DNA of 64,000 nt from Noviherbaspirillum malthae (GCF_015352985.1 NZ_JACYXF010000015.1:1-64000); one strand, 5' to 3'; counted from the first letter of the stretch, positions 1 to 9,242 are shown. Translations and numbers: made by a program. The notes: generated by a model not told the origin, from the sequence alone.

Positions 1-1
1 A

Positions 2-860
2 GAACGTGATCGATATTTTTCTGTCCAAAGCGGGTTTGTGGTGACGTTGGACCGAAATGAGCAGAAAGTATTATCCAAGCGATATCAGTCGTGAACAGTT
101 TGACCAAGTTCGTCCCTTGTTGGAAGGCAGCCGCAAGCGTACCAATCCAAGGAATGTTGACTTGTACGACATCTTTTGCGCGATCCTTTACCTGCTCAAG
201 AACGCGGCAACTTGGCGGGCTTTGCCATCCGACTTTCCCCCGGTGAGCACGGTGCGTTACTACTTCGATGCCTGGACGCGTATTCCCGATAACAGCCATA
301 TGAGCCTGCTTGACCAGTGCTTAAAAAAAATCGGTGGAGCAAGAGCGCAAGAGAAATGGGCGGCTGCCCTTGACGAGCTTTTGCATCGTGGACGCACAAA
401 GCGTCAAGAATACCGATACCGCCCGGCACAAAGGCTATGACGCTGGCAAGAAGGTCTCCGGCATCAAGCGGCATATCGCCGTGGATACGCAAGGCCTGCC
501 ACATGCCATCATGGTCACGACTGCCGAAGTCAATGATCGCAATGGTGCGCTGCTCATGTTTGCCGCCCATGACGATAGGCTGGCCCAGGTTAAACAGGTG
601 CTCGTCGATGGAGGCTATACCGGCGAGCGATTCGAAAATCTGACTTACCAGACGCTTGGTGCGAAGGTACAAGTGGCCAAGCGCAATGAGCTGCACACGT
701 TTGCTGTCATCCCGCAGCGCTGGGTGGTCGAAAGGTCCTTCGCGTGGCTTGAAAAGTGCCGCCGTCTATGGAAAAACTGTGAGCGGAAACTGCATACCAG
801 CGAACAGTTCATTGTCCTCGCGTTCCTCGCTCTTCTGCTAAAAAGATACTGATCACGCAC
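2..860 (+). mobile_element. IS5-family insertion sequence, copy 1
   Basis: Same sequence as the second copy at 27820-28678, with the encoded proteins identical. In copy 2 the ends are GAACGTGATC on the left and, read inward from the right, GTGCGTGATC. A TAA follows the right end here (861-863), and copy 2 is bracketed by TAA on both sides, so a 3-bp TAA target duplication is likely. The first base of the window would be the last base of the left TAA. The element carries one transposase in two overlapping frames. Because the window starts almost exactly at the element edge, a contig boundary at a repeat is possible. Confidence 0.85.
57..852 (+). CDS. IS5-family transposase, two overlapping frames
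   Basis: DDE transposase of the IS5 family (IS427-like size), encoded in two frames. Frame A (57-440) gives the N-terminal helix-turn-helix part. Frame B (from about 334 to 852) gives the catalytic part with the VDAQSVKN block, the DGGYTG block and a C-terminal VVERSFAWLEKCRRL block carrying the catalytic Glu. The frames meet at a run of eight A (323-330). Reading through needs a +1 shift, or loss of one A, to join LLDQCLKK to SVEQERKR. Transcriptional slippage on A8 is a reasonable mechanism, but an inherited inactivating insertion cannot be excluded because both copies carry the same A8. Confidence 0.85.
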
Positions 861-939
861 TAAGCTACTAGCGCGGCGATAAGTGGAGTTTCATGTGGTT
901 GTCCCACCTGGATCGTTCCAACCCAGGCTTCGCCTTCAA

Positions 940-1580
940 TTATCCAGGGCAAGATCGTTTTCGCGGCGTTTTCCGCCCGCAACCGCAACCGCAACCGCAA
1001 CCGCAACCGCAACCGCAACCGCAACCGCACTGACAGATAGGCACGCGCTCGCCCAAATCCTTCGGTGCCAGCGCGCCACGCCGGTGGCAGCGTTGCGTTG
1101 GCTTCAGTTTGTGGTTGTCGGCCTGCTCCAACCAGGACCCAGCGTCCCCCGCTTTGCTCCCGAACATCCGCAACAACATGGAAGGTGCAGCATCAAGGAT
1201 ACTGCGATTCAGCCCGGCCTTGGCTGCTGCACCGTTGGACAGTGCCTCGCCGGTGGCGTCATCGGTCTTCTTTTCCGGCCTGCAGATCAGCCCGGCCACG
1301 TTCAATTCTTCGGTCCCATCAACCCGAGGTCTCTACCATCCAAGTGGCCAGCTTGTGATAGAAATCTTTTCGCTGCCGGGCGATCTTGCTGTGCAGCTGT
1401 CAGTCGTCAAGCAATATCCCGAAAAACAGGCCGTCCCGATTGCGTACGGCGGGTTCCCAGTGGCGCCGCTTCACCTTCAGGCAGGCCGGACGGCGTCGCT
1501 GGCATGTCGCTAGGCGACGCGCCGGCTATGCTGGAGCACAGCGGCGCCGCTTGGAAGATGTTGCTGAGAAGAATTTGAAT
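940..1580 (-). pseudogene. Degenerate IS200/IS605-type TnpB (OrfB), relic 1
   Basis: On the minus strand the translation contains TnpB-typical blocks in broken frames. A DFYHKLATWMVET segment (about 1321-1365) is followed after a frameshift by GTEELNVAGLICRPEKK, then AKAGLNRSILDAAPSMLLR, then the first half of the zinc ribbon (KPTQRCHRRGAL). The ribbon then runs into a (CCGCAA)n hexamer tract, so the C-terminal cysteines are lost. No TnpA is present. TnpB proteins are RNA-guided nucleases in intact elements; this copy cannot be functional. Confidence 0.75.
977..1030 (+). repeat. Hexanucleotide tandem repeat (CCGCAA)x8 plus one variant
   Basis: Eight perfect copies of CCGCAA occupy 977-1024, followed by CCGCAC. 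The tract lies where the second half of the TnpB relic's zinc ribbon should be and reads as Cys-Gly repeats in the relic's frame. It probably arose by slippage in a dead gene. Confidence 0.9.
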
Positions 1581-1855
1581 GGCGGCCCAACCGACCTGCC
1601 ACCGGTCGGCCTCAACTTACCGCCACGCCGCCGTGTTACTGGCGACGATCGCCGGATTGGATTGCCTGGTTGAAGCAACATACAGCCGTATCAGGTGATT
1701 CAGACTGGTGACGTGCTTGGGCACTGTATTTTCAAGTCCGAACCCATGATTCACTCAGGCGCCAAGTACGCCATCTGTCGTTCTATTGACATTTTTATAC
1801 CAACTAACAGTCAACGTATTTATAATTGTGCGTTACAAAACCAGACGACACGCGC

Positions 1856-3430
1856 ATGAAGATTGAAACAACAAAAGGAGAGGACAGCGGTTGCTGGGCA
1901 TCCTTCGAGGCGGCGCTGCGTATCAGCGATACCGTGACACCGCGCCCACCCATGCGCGTAGGCGTTTTTATCTGGTCGTTCGTGATCCTGCTGAGTGTGT
2001 CGTTATTAATGCTTTGTGTCGGCGATAAGCTCAATGCAAGTGGCATGGTAATGACACGGTTCATGGCCAGCACGCAAGCACCGTTAACAGCCCAATATGC
2101 GTATTCGGACAAGGCACGGGACCAGATCACCGTGGTCATGTACGACCAACAGTTTCTTGAGGACACTCACAGCGCCTGGCCAATTAGCTATCAGGATCAT
2201 GCGGACTGGCTGTTGCGGTTGGCCGGCGATCCTGCTGCGCGCCCCAAAGCAATCTTGCTTGACATTACATTTGGGCAGGGCCGTAATGACCCGACCTTGC
2301 CAGCTCTTAAGAAGGCGTTGTGCACAGTCCAGAACGAGTTCAAGGTACCGATATTTTTGGCTGCCCTGCCTGCGGCCAGTGATGGACGCTTGACGGTACG
2401 CGCTGGTCTTGCTGATGACCAACCTGCAGGAGCACCAAACTGTTTTACGCTCGTTGGGGTCGATTATCTGCCTGACCCACTCGATGGGTTGGCCTGGAGC
2501 TATCAGCTGAGCCGGCACCGCTCCGCCGCTGGCTGGCAATCGGGCCCGGCCAGCGATCCCGAGGTGCAACCGTCATACCGTAGTGCGGCCATGGCGATTG
2601 CACAGGACGCGGCTAACCTTGACCTGGGCCGGGAAAGCGTGCCGATGTCACTGATCTGGGGCCACAATTCGGCTCCCCAGCCGGATCGACCTAACCGCTT
2701 GGCGGCATGTCGCCCAGGCGAGTTTGGCTGGCAAAACTTCATTCCCGGCGTCGTGCGTCAATTCTTTGAAGATCCGGCCAAGCCACCCTTGTGCCCGTAC
2801 CACCGTACGCTGTCGATGGCACAGCTGGGCGAGCTCTCGGAAAAGGAACTGGCGCCGTATTTGGCACACCGATATGTGATGGTAGGGGCCAATATACCTG
2901 GTTACAATGATTTCGTTGATTCACCAGTCCACCGGCTGCTCCCCGGCGTCTACTTGCATGCGATGGCACTGGATAATTTCCTTACCTACGGCTCAGACTA
3001 CAAGCTCAGCGCAGAGTGGACCGATGGACCATTGGCTGCACTTCTCGTCCCTTGCGGGCTGGTAGTGTTGGTGGTGCTCGTCGTGCACTTGGTATGGTCA
3101 GCCGTGATACGCTGGCTTGCTCCGCAGCTGAGTTCTCCAGCGTGGTATGACAACGTGCTGGAGAAAAACACAAAACAACGCACATTGAAATGCTTAGTGA
3201 CAGCGGTGGTCTGGTTAGCGCGAATCCTGGTCCAGACGATAGTGGCGATGTGGTTGATCGCGAAACTGCAGGATTATTTCCGCATTGGCATGCTCCCCGT
3301 CGTGGAGCTGGTCAGCATGACACTGCTCGCGGAAGGGCTTAATTATCTCAGCAAGCTGCGATGGTATTTTCTGGGCAAGGAACAGCCTGACAAGCAAACA
3401 CAGCCGCAAACCGAACCATTGACGCCATAA
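1856..3430 (+). CDS. CHASE2-domain membrane protein
   Basis: A protein of about 524 residues. It has an N-terminal membrane segment at about residues 36-56 and a large extracytoplasmic region resembling the CHASE2 sensor domain: TVVMYDQQFLEDT followed by LLDITFGQG, with VMVGANIPGYNDF and LLPGVYLHAMALDNF near its end. Several C-terminal membrane segments follow at about 395-420 and 445-505. No histidine kinase, cyclase or adenylate-cyclase output domain follows, so it is a sensor without a recognisable effector. The frame is open from a TTG at 1826; I chose the first ATG, 1856. It is followed 17 bp later by a periplasmic SH3-like protein and then an M48 lipoprotein in the same direction, which suggests one envelope operon. 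The CHASE2 call rests on motif resemblance. Confidence 0.75.
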   Translation: MKIETTKGEDSGCWASFEAALRISDTVTPRPPMRVGVFIWSFVILLSVSLLMLCVGDKLNASGMVMTRFMASTQAPLTAQYAYSDKARDQITVVMYDQQFLEDTHSAWPISYQDHADWLLRLAGDPAARPKAILLDITFGQGRNDPTLPALKKALCTVQNEFKVPIFLAALPAASDGRLTVRAGLADDQPAGAPNCFTLVGVDYLPDPLDGLAWSYQLSRHRSAAGWQSGPASDPEVQPSYRSAAMAIAQDAANLDLGRESVPMSLIWGHNSAPQPDRPNRLAACRPGEFGWQNFIPGVVRQFFEDPAKPPLCPYHRTLSMAQLGELSEKELAPYLAHRYVMVGANIPGYNDFVDSPVHRLLPGVYLHAMALDNFLTYGSDYKLSAEWTDGPLAALLVPCGLVVLVVLVVHLVWSAVIRWLAPQLSSPAWYDNVLEKNTKQRTLKCLVTAVVWLARILVQTIVAMWLIAKLQDYFRIGMLPVVELVSMTLLAEGLNYLSKLRWYFLGKEQPDKQTQPQTEPLTP

Positions 3431-3447
3431 TCGTAGAAAGGGAATTC

Positions 3448-3810
3448 ATGAAGGTGACATCGCCAGTGATTTTTGCCCTGCTTGCCGCGGTCATTCCTGC
3501 CACCTTCGCGCAGGATAAAGTGGTGGCTCCCAGCCCGGCAACCAGTGCCACGATTGATCTCTACGAGCAGCCCGACGCAGCGCATCCGGCGCGTCAGATC
3601 AACGTGGGGCAGGCGGGTCTGCCATGGATCATTCAGTCCAAACAAACCGGCTTTTATCAAGTGATCATTGACGGCAAGGATTACTGGGTACGTGGTTCGA
3701 AGGTACGCATCAGCCGAGATACCACCGCCAACTGTGGTGCGGTCGCGGTCGCTGCCACCACCGGGCTCACCGCTGCAACGCCTGGAGCCGGAAAAGATGC
3801 TTGCAAATAA
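3448..3810 (+). CDS. Small periplasmic SH3-like protein
   Basis: A 120-residue protein with a clean signal peptide (cleavage after TFAQ, about residue 22). A roughly 60-residue region follows, resembling bacterial SH3 domains: DLYEQPDA, then WIIQSKQTGFYQVIIDGKDYWVRGSKV. The C-terminus carries two cysteines that could form a disulfide. An AGAAAGGG ribosome-binding site precedes the ATG. It sits between the CHASE2 protein and the M48 peptidase, and its stop overlaps the start of the peptidase gene, so translation is probably coupled. The function is unknown; a binding or targeting partner of one neighbour is inferred from context only. Confidence 0.7.
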   Translation: MKVTSPVIFALLAAVIPATFAQDKVVAPSPATSATIDLYEQPDAAHPARQINVGQAGLPWIIQSKQTGFYQVIIDGKDYWVRGSKVRISRDTTANCGAVAVAATTGLTAATPGAGKDACK

Positions 3811-5377
3811 GCTCGTCTCGCCTCAGGCACGCGTGTTACTCGCCACGATGCTCGCGGTCAGCCTGGGTATGTTATCGGGCTGCGTGACGACGGTAAAGCG
3901 CCTCGCCGACCTTCCTGCTAAGGGCACGGTCAGTAGTACTGAAGAAACCAGCCCGGTCGGCGCTTTGTCCCCACCGACGGAACGTGCATGGCCGAATGCA
4001 ACACAGGACGTGCTAAATCAGCGTGCGCGTAACTTTGGGCTAGTCAATGCACCCGAAATGCAGCGTTACCTCAACGGACTATATGCCCGTCTCAAAACAC
4101 AAGCCGGGGTTGCCGGCTGGCCGGGAACCGTACATATCCTGGCAACCGATGCACTCAATGCCTATGCCACTGCAGCAGGCAATATTTACGTATCGTTGCC
4201 TTGGTTGAGTTCCGTTGAAAGCGAAGATGAACTCGTGGCCTTATTAAGTCATGAATTCGGCCATATTTATTTGCATTACCATCAGCTAGAAGGTGCGGTC
4301 GCTGATGCGAACACGGCGGCTGATGCCGTAAGTCTTGGCATCGCCATTGCCAAAAATACCGCGCAAGCAACAGGCTGGACCCAGCTCGATAGCTTCACGA
4401 CTGCCTATACGTTGAGCCGTGGCCTTGTGACCACGATTTACAGCCGATCTCAGGAAAGTGCCGCTGATAACTTCGGACTCAACCTGTCTCTGAAGCTCGG
4501 CTATTCCTATGAGCACGGCATGAAAGCATTCTTGGAGCGCATGGCGACTTGGGAGGAACGTAACGAGGAACGCGAGAAGGCCAGGCAACAACAGCTGGTT
4601 AAGGCGTTACGGGAAAGTTCCAAAAACGGAGTGAGTGCCGAAATCAACACGACACTACAAAACATGGCATTTGACCTCAACAAGGCCTTTGCCAAAATGC
4701 GCAGTGACCATCCTGAAACCCAACAGCGAATTGATGCGTTAGCTCTGGCTGTCGAGCCTTTTCCACAAGTGCAGACGAGTCGCGAGCCGATCATGGCGCC
4801 GCTCAAGAGCGCGCTGCAAGAACGCCGCACCACTGCCATCCTCAAGAACTATGCCCTGGCGTTCCAGGCAATCAATGCACCCTGGGACCCGGCGTCTGCT
4901 GAGGCCGCCAAACGCGCGGTGACGGCACCAACGGCAAACCACGCCGTTCCTTTATTTGCGCTTTATACCGTCTTAAATGAGCATGCTGTGGCGACAGGAA
5001 ATAGACGAGTTGACCCAGGGCAGGTGCTTGAAGCAAATTTCAATTCGGAGCCTGACCGGTCTTGGAAAACCTACCTCGAACGTAGCAGTGCGCTCAAAGA
5101 AAGGCACAAAACCGCAGATGCGAAAAAAGTCATGGAAGCAGGGTTGGCCTACTTTCGACATGCAGAAGAGGCCTGGCCGGATGCAGTCCGTTTTGTCGGC
5201 TTGACCGACGGTTGGAATGAAGCCAAGCGCATGGCGGGAGATTGCGGTAAGAATTTCCGTCGCATGTCTTCACGGTGTACGCAAGCCGCTATTAGTCCGG
5301 CCGAACGAGCCAAGACCGAGCAACTAGAAAAGAGAAAGGCGGAACATATCGTGGATAAGATCTTCAAGAAAAAGTAG
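3797..5377 (+). CDS. M48-family metallopeptidase lipoprotein
   Basis: A 526-residue zinc metallopeptidase. The N-terminus carries a lipoprotein signal with lipobox LSGC (Cys29). The M48 catalytic motif HEFGH is at residues 152-156, and the likely third zinc ligand is Glu220 in QESAADNF. The domain resembles periplasmic M48 peptidases of the BepA/LoiP group, but the C-terminal half does not show clear TPR repeats by eye. An upstream in-frame start exists at 3668, but the ATG at 3797 is preferred: it gives the lipoprotein signal, has a GGAG upstream, and overlaps the preceding stop. It is probably anchored in the outer membrane and acts on envelope proteins. CHASE2 plus SH3-like plus M48 makes a compact three-gene unit. 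Confidence 0.85.
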   Translation: MLANKLVSPQARVLLATMLAVSLGMLSGCVTTVKRLADLPAKGTVSSTEETSPVGALSPPTERAWPNATQDVLNQRARNFGLVNAPEMQRYLNGLYARLKTQAGVAGWPGTVHILATDALNAYATAAGNIYVSLPWLSSVESEDELVALLSHEFGHIYLHYHQLEGAVADANTAADAVSLGIAIAKNTAQATGWTQLDSFTTAYTLSRGLVTTIYSRSQESAADNFGLNLSLKLGYSYEHGMKAFLERMATWEERNEEREKARQQQLVKALRESSKNGVSAEINTTLQNMAFDLNKAFAKMRSDHPETQQRIDALALAVEPFPQVQTSREPIMAPLKSALQERRTTAILKNYALAFQAINAPWDPASAEAAKRAVTAPTANHAVPLFALYTVLNEHAVATGNRRVDPGQVLEANFNSEPDRSWKTYLERSSALKERHKTADAKKVMEAGLAYFRHAEEAWPDAVRFVGLTDGWNEAKRMAGDCGKNFRRMSSRCTQAAISPAERAKTEQLEKRKAEHIVDKIFKKK

Positions 5378-5671
5378 GGCGTGGGCCTCTCGTCGTCAGC
5401 AGCAAGATGTGAGGGCTGAAAAATGTTTTCCGGCCGCGAGAGCCACCATCGCGAGGCGACGGAAATCGGTCGCCATGTTGCATGTGGCCGGACCAAATGC
5501 ATTCGCATGCAGGTGCTTGAACATTCATGTCCCGCGCATTCCCCTTCCTAGGAGAAGCCAGGAGGGGTTAGCGGGACCGCGGACGTTCCACCATACTCTA
5601 GCTCGCCACGTAGCGCTTGACCACGTCCAGCGATGCACCACCAACACTGCCCACCTACAGCGGATTTCACA
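5378..5671. other. Intergenic, nothing recognised
   Basis: Lies between the convergent M48 gene and the IS630 transposase. It probably contains one end of the IS630 element (after about 5645), but I could not define the terminal repeats. Confidence 0.4.
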
Positions 5672-6624
5672 TTAATGTAGAGGATAGCCGCAATGCTTAA
5701 ACCAGCCTTTAGCATCAGCGGCGCTGATTGAGTCGATCGCCGCACTCAAGGCTTCTTCAAGTGCCTGACGAGTCCTTGCCTCCGCAATTCTTAGTTTGGT
5801 CTTCAGCTTGGACCAGCAGTTTTCAATGGGCGAGAACTCTGGCGAGTAAGGTGGCAGATAGATTAAGGTGGCTCCGGCACCTTCAATGGCTTGTTCAATA
5901 CCGGCGACTTTGTGTGCACTCAAGTTATCCATCACCACGACATCGCCTGGCCGCAAGGTCGGTATCAGAACATGATTTACATAAGTACGGAACACCGTGG
6001 CATCGGTGGCGCTATCGACGGTCATGACTGCTTCCAGACCCTGGCAGGACAACGCTCCCAGCACAGTCACATTGCGACCGAAGTTCTTTGGTACGGCATC
6101 CTCGACGCGAACACCAGGTGTTGCGCGCCCGCGGCGACGCGTCATGGCAATATTGCATCCGGTCTCGTCGATAAACTTCAACCGGCGCGACGAATGGCGG
6201 GCTATCTTTCTGCGGTATTGGCGACGAGCTCGACGGACTCGCGGGGTATCTCTCTCACATGCATGGACGGTCTTTTTTTAAGCGGCATGCGCAGCCGCTG
6301 CAATAACCGGCAAAGGGTTGCCCGGCTCACACGCACACCAGTCAAATGGTCAACCTGATCGGCTAATTCAGCCAGCGTAATATCGGGCTGCCGTTCAACC
6401 AGAAGACGAACATGGGCCTGTGCGCTGTCATTCAAGCGCGTGCTCGGGCCACGTCCTTGCTTTTTAGCAGCGGCATTGCCGGTGCAACGCACCCGCTGCA
6501 GCAACTTTTCCACGAACGAGAGACTGACACCAAGGAACTCGGCAATTTCACGTTGAGAACCCATACCGCGTTCGTGGGCCTGCAGAATCTTCTGCCGTAA
6601 ATCCAGAGAATAAGGAGAGGCCAT
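5672..6624 (-). CDS. IS630-family transposase, two frames
   Basis: Minus-strand transposase split in two frames. The N-terminal part (6202-6624) has the helix-turn-helix block SQREIAEFLGVSLSFVEKLL. The C-terminal part (5672-6181) is the DDE catalytic domain with KFIDETG, VVMDNLSAHK and PPYSPEFSPIENCWSKLK, which supply the D, D and E residues. The shift is -1 and occurs near GCAGAAAGATAG (about 6202-6215), joining a chain that reads AERK to IARHSSRRLKFIDETG. IS630 elements often use programmed -1 frameshifting, so the gene may be functional. The slippery run here is short, so a simple mutation is equally possible. Confidence 0.75.
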
Positions 6625-6837
6625 GATCGGTCAAAGATATGAATGGCAACATTTCTTTGACAAGAAAGCCTTTCGTGAATTCTAGATGAATTCATGCAAC
6701 ACGCTGTAGAGTGTGCGGATTTCTAATCGAGTAGGGGCATGGTAGTCAATTTTAAAATTTCGAACGGTTGATTTATGAAGCGTATTAACAACTCAAATTT
6801 TCTATTAAGAACCAAGATGTGGCGCGATTTCCGACCA

Positions 6838-6845
6838 AGGAAATA
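6838..6845. repeat. 8-bp target duplication, left of IS66
   Basis: AGGAAATA immediately precedes the left end of the IS66 element and is repeated exactly at 8444-8451. IS66 elements are known to generate 8-bp duplications. Confidence 0.95.
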
Positions 6846-8443
6846 GTAACTGTTCACCTTGCCGGAAGCGTCCGGAAGTCAAGCCGAATGCAGCCCAGCA
6901 CTGAGTTGCGGCAATGAACAGTAAAGAGGCGCGCTCCACCCGCAACCTCGTTCGGTTTGGCGATTCTTACGTTCATGAGTATCGACTTGTCGCAACCAGC
7001 ACCACGGGTGCGCACCCTAGAAGAAGCCCAAGCGCTCATTGATGCGTTGTGGCTGGTGTTGCGTGCGCAAGCGCAACAGCTCCAGGAGCGCGACCAGCAG
7101 ATCGCCACCCTGACCGAACGTGTGCAGGCCCTGGAAGAGCGGCTGCGCACCAACTCCCACAATTCCTCCACACCGCCTTCGGCCGATCCACATCGGCCTT
7201 CTGCCGGCAAATCGCCGTCGGGCAAGAAGCGTGGTGCCCAGCCCGGTCATTCCGGCAAGGCGCGTACCTTGCTGCCGGCCGAACAGATCACACACGTGCA
7301 GGACTGCGTGCCGGATCCGTGTCCCGCTTGTGGCGGCGCCGTGCGCATTACCGGCCTGTGTGCGCGGCATCAAGTGCTTGACCTGCCGCCGATTGCGCCC
7401 ACCGTCACCGAATACCGGCTCCTGGCCGGTACCTGCTGCAGGTGCGGCAAAGTCTGTGAAGCCAGCTTGCCAGCCGGCGTTTCTCGTCGCGTCACCGGCC
7501 CGCGTCTGCTGGCGGCCATTGGCACGCTCACCGGAAGCTATCACTTGAGCAAGCGGCAAGTGCAAGGGCTACTGACCGATCTGTTTGGTATTGATCTGTC
7601 GGTAGGCGCCATCAGCGAAGGTGAAGCCGAAATCGGTGCCGCATTGGAGGACGTTGTGCAGCAGGCGCACGCCTACGTGCAGCAAGCCGGCGTCGTGCAT
7701 GCCGACGAGACTGGTCACAAGGAAGGTGGTTGCAGGCACTGGCTATGGTTGGTCGTGGCCGATACCGTGGCAGTGTTCCGGGCTGCGGCTACGCGCAGTA
7801 CACAAGCGGCCAAGGCAGCACTGGGCGAGCGCTTTGCCGGCATTCTGGTATCGGACCGTTATGGCGCCTATGCCTGGGTCGAAGCACCGCGCCGACAACT
7901 GTGCTGGGCGCACCTGCTGCGCGACTTCACGAAGATGGCTGAGCGCAGTGGCGAGCCCGGACGCATTGGCGACGACCTGGTCGCCTGTACGCAGCGCCTG
8001 TTCCACTTCTGGCACTGGGTAAGGGACGGCACCTTGAGTCACAGCATGTTCGCCTGCCACATGCGGTTCTTACGCTATCGCATCGAGACCTTGCTGCAAC
8101 AAGGCGCACAGGGCCGACATGCCGAGACAGCGCGAACCTGCCGACACATCCTGCGTTGGCGCCAGGCGCTATGGACCTTCGTGGATACGCCGGGCGTGGA
8201 GCCAACCAACAACACAGCCGAACGAGCACTGCGCAGCTTTGTTCTATGGCGCAAGGTGAGCGGTGGGTCTCAGTCACCACGTGGTTCCCGCTATATCGAG
8301 CGCATCATGACCGTCGTTGGCAGTTGCAAACTGCAAGGGCGCAATCCGCTCACCTTCCTCACTCAGGTCATTCAGGCGCATTGGGGCGACGGCATCGCTC
8401 CATCCTTAATCCCAGACAGCAGCGTAGCGAGGTGAACGGCTAC
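6846..8443 (+). mobile_element. Complete IS66-family element (single-gene type)
   Basis: About 1.6 kb bounded by inverted terminal repeats: GTAACTGTTCACCT on the left and, read inward from the right, GTAGCCGTTCACCT. It is flanked by perfect 8-bp duplications AGGAAATA (6838-6845 and 8444-8451). It carries only the tnpC-type transposase, without the tnpA and tnpB accessory genes of classical IS66. The exact ends and duplication indicate a fairly recent insertion. Confidence 0.95.
6975..8435 (+). CDS. tnpC: IS66-family transposase (TnpC)
   Basis: A full-length transposase of about 486 residues. From the N-terminus it shows a coiled-coil/leucine-zipper region (LRAQAQQLQERDQQIATL), the Pro/Ser-rich linker NSHNSSTPPSADPH, a zinc-finger region (CPACGG and CCRCGKVC), the catalytic core with VVHADETG, LVSDRYGAY and the block around QLCWAHLLRDF, and the C-terminal NNTAERALRSFVLWRKVSGG block supplying the catalytic Glu. 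A start 18 bases upstream is possible; I prefer the ATG giving MSIDLSQP. It is the only gene of the element. Confidence 0.93.
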   Translation: MSIDLSQPAPRVRTLEEAQALIDALWLVLRAQAQQLQERDQQIATLTERVQALEERLRTNSHNSSTPPSADPHRPSAGKSPSGKKRGAQPGHSGKARTLLPAEQITHVQDCVPDPCPACGGAVRITGLCARHQVLDLPPIAPTVTEYRLLAGTCCRCGKVCEASLPAGVSRRVTGPRLLAAIGTLTGSYHLSKRQVQGLLTDLFGIDLSVGAISEGEAEIGAALEDVVQQAHAYVQQAGVVHADETGHKEGGCRHWLWLVVADTVAVFRAAATRSTQAAKAALGERFAGILVSDRYGAYAWVEAPRRQLCWAHLLRDFTKMAERSGEPGRIGDDLVACTQRLFHFWHWVRDGTLSHSMFACHMRFLRYRIETLLQQGAQGRHAETARTCRHILRWRQALWTFVDTPGVEPTNNTAERALRSFVLWRKVSGGSQSPRGSRYIERIMTVVGSCKLQGRNPLTFLTQVIQAHWGDGIAPSLIPDSSVAR

Positions 8444-8451
8444 AGGAAATA
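8444..8451. repeat. 8-bp target duplication, right of IS66
   Basis: AGGAAATA, an exact copy of 6838-6845. Confidence 0.95.
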
Positions 8452-8594
8452 TGCCCAATATCGGTAAAGCGTTCGCATGATATTTGTCAATTGAGCCGGT
8501 GAACTGCTCTTAACCATTCTTTACTAAGCTCTTCATAATTGGACGGCAGGGCAAGGGAGCAAGGGGGCATTTTGTATTCTAATGGAGAAAAAGA

Positions 8595-9242
8595 ATGTCT
8601 AAAGTTAAGATAAATCGTTCCACGATGGTACCAATGCTGTGTTTCACATTGGCAGGCTGTGGCGGCGGAAGCGGCGATGCCGGTTACGCAAACACCGGAC
8701 CGTCCACCTTTGCTCCCACGGTGTACACAGCCGATGGAAGAATCGTCAATAGCTGTAGCCTTGACCCTCGATGCTCAGGTCAGACGACAACGCCGACAAC
8801 GCCGACAACGCCGACAACGCCGACAACACCGACAACACCAACAACACCAACAACACCAACAACACCAACAACACCAACAACACCAACAACGCCGACAACG
8901 CCGACAACACCCAGCACATCTATTCTTAGCACAACAGACATTGTCATCAGTGAAGGGGATCCTTTCGCCGAGTTCACCGTACGTTTGAACGGGCCGAGTA
9001 CTTCCGAGGTACGGGTGCTGTATCGCACTGAATATGCAAATGCGGTCGGGGGATTCGATTACGATCATGCACAGGGGGAATTGATTTTTGCACCAGGTGT
9101 GCAGTCGCAGACTGTGCGTATCGGGATTCGCAATGACGCTTCTGCAGAGCCGTCGGAAAGCTTCCATTTCGTTTTACTGAATCCAACCAATGCGGCCATC
9201 GGAACAAGTCGTGTGCTTGCTACTATCGTCGATAACGATTAA
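8595..9242 (+). CDS. Lipoprotein with Thr-Thr-Pro linker and Calx-beta domain
   Basis: A 215-residue predicted lipoprotein. The signal ends in lipobox LAGC followed by a glycine-rich stretch. A region with two cysteines (NSCSLDPRC) is followed by about 14 repeats of Thr-Thr-Pro as a rigid linker. A C-terminal domain of about 100 residues then shows a Calx-beta signature: DIVISEGDP at its start, GGFDYDHAQGELIFAPG in the middle and the terminal IVDND. Calx-beta domains bind calcium in adhesins and exchangers, so a surface-exposed binding role is plausible. A GGAGAAAAAG ribosome-binding site precedes the ATG. The gene lies just downstream of the IS66 insertion, which may have separated it from its native promoter. 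Confidence 0.8.
   Translation: MSKVKINRSTMVPMLCFTLAGCGGGSGDAGYANTGPSTFAPTVYTADGRIVNSCSLDPRCSGQTTTPTTPTTPTTPTTPTTPTTPTTPTTPTTPTTPTTPTTPTTPSTSILSTTDIVISEGDPFAEFTVRLNGPSTSEVRVLYRTEYANAVGGFDYDHAQGELIFAPGVQSQTVRIGIRNDASAEPSESFHFVLLNPTNAAIGTSRVLATIVDND
8787..8912 (+). repeat. 9-bp coding tandem repeat (Thr-Thr-Pro)
   Basis: About 14 copies of a 9-mer encode Thr-Thr-Pro. The outer copies read ACAACGCCG and the inner block reads ACAACACCA, so two codon variants are arranged as outer-inner-outer. Copy number probably varies between strains by slippage, without breaking the frame. Confidence 0.9.

Noticed and set aside
977..1030. (CCGCAA)n as a CRISPR or iteron set
   Set aside because: Contiguous hexamers with no spacers, lying in a decayed TnpB gene.
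883..1578. Plus-strand 231-codon frame as a gene
   Set aside because: It is antisense to the TnpB relic and its Ala-Thr repeats are only the hexamer tract in another frame.
8787..8912. Tandem 9-mers as a CRISPR array
   Set aside because: The repeats are contiguous, have no spacers and keep a coding frame for Thr-Thr-Pro in a lipoprotein.
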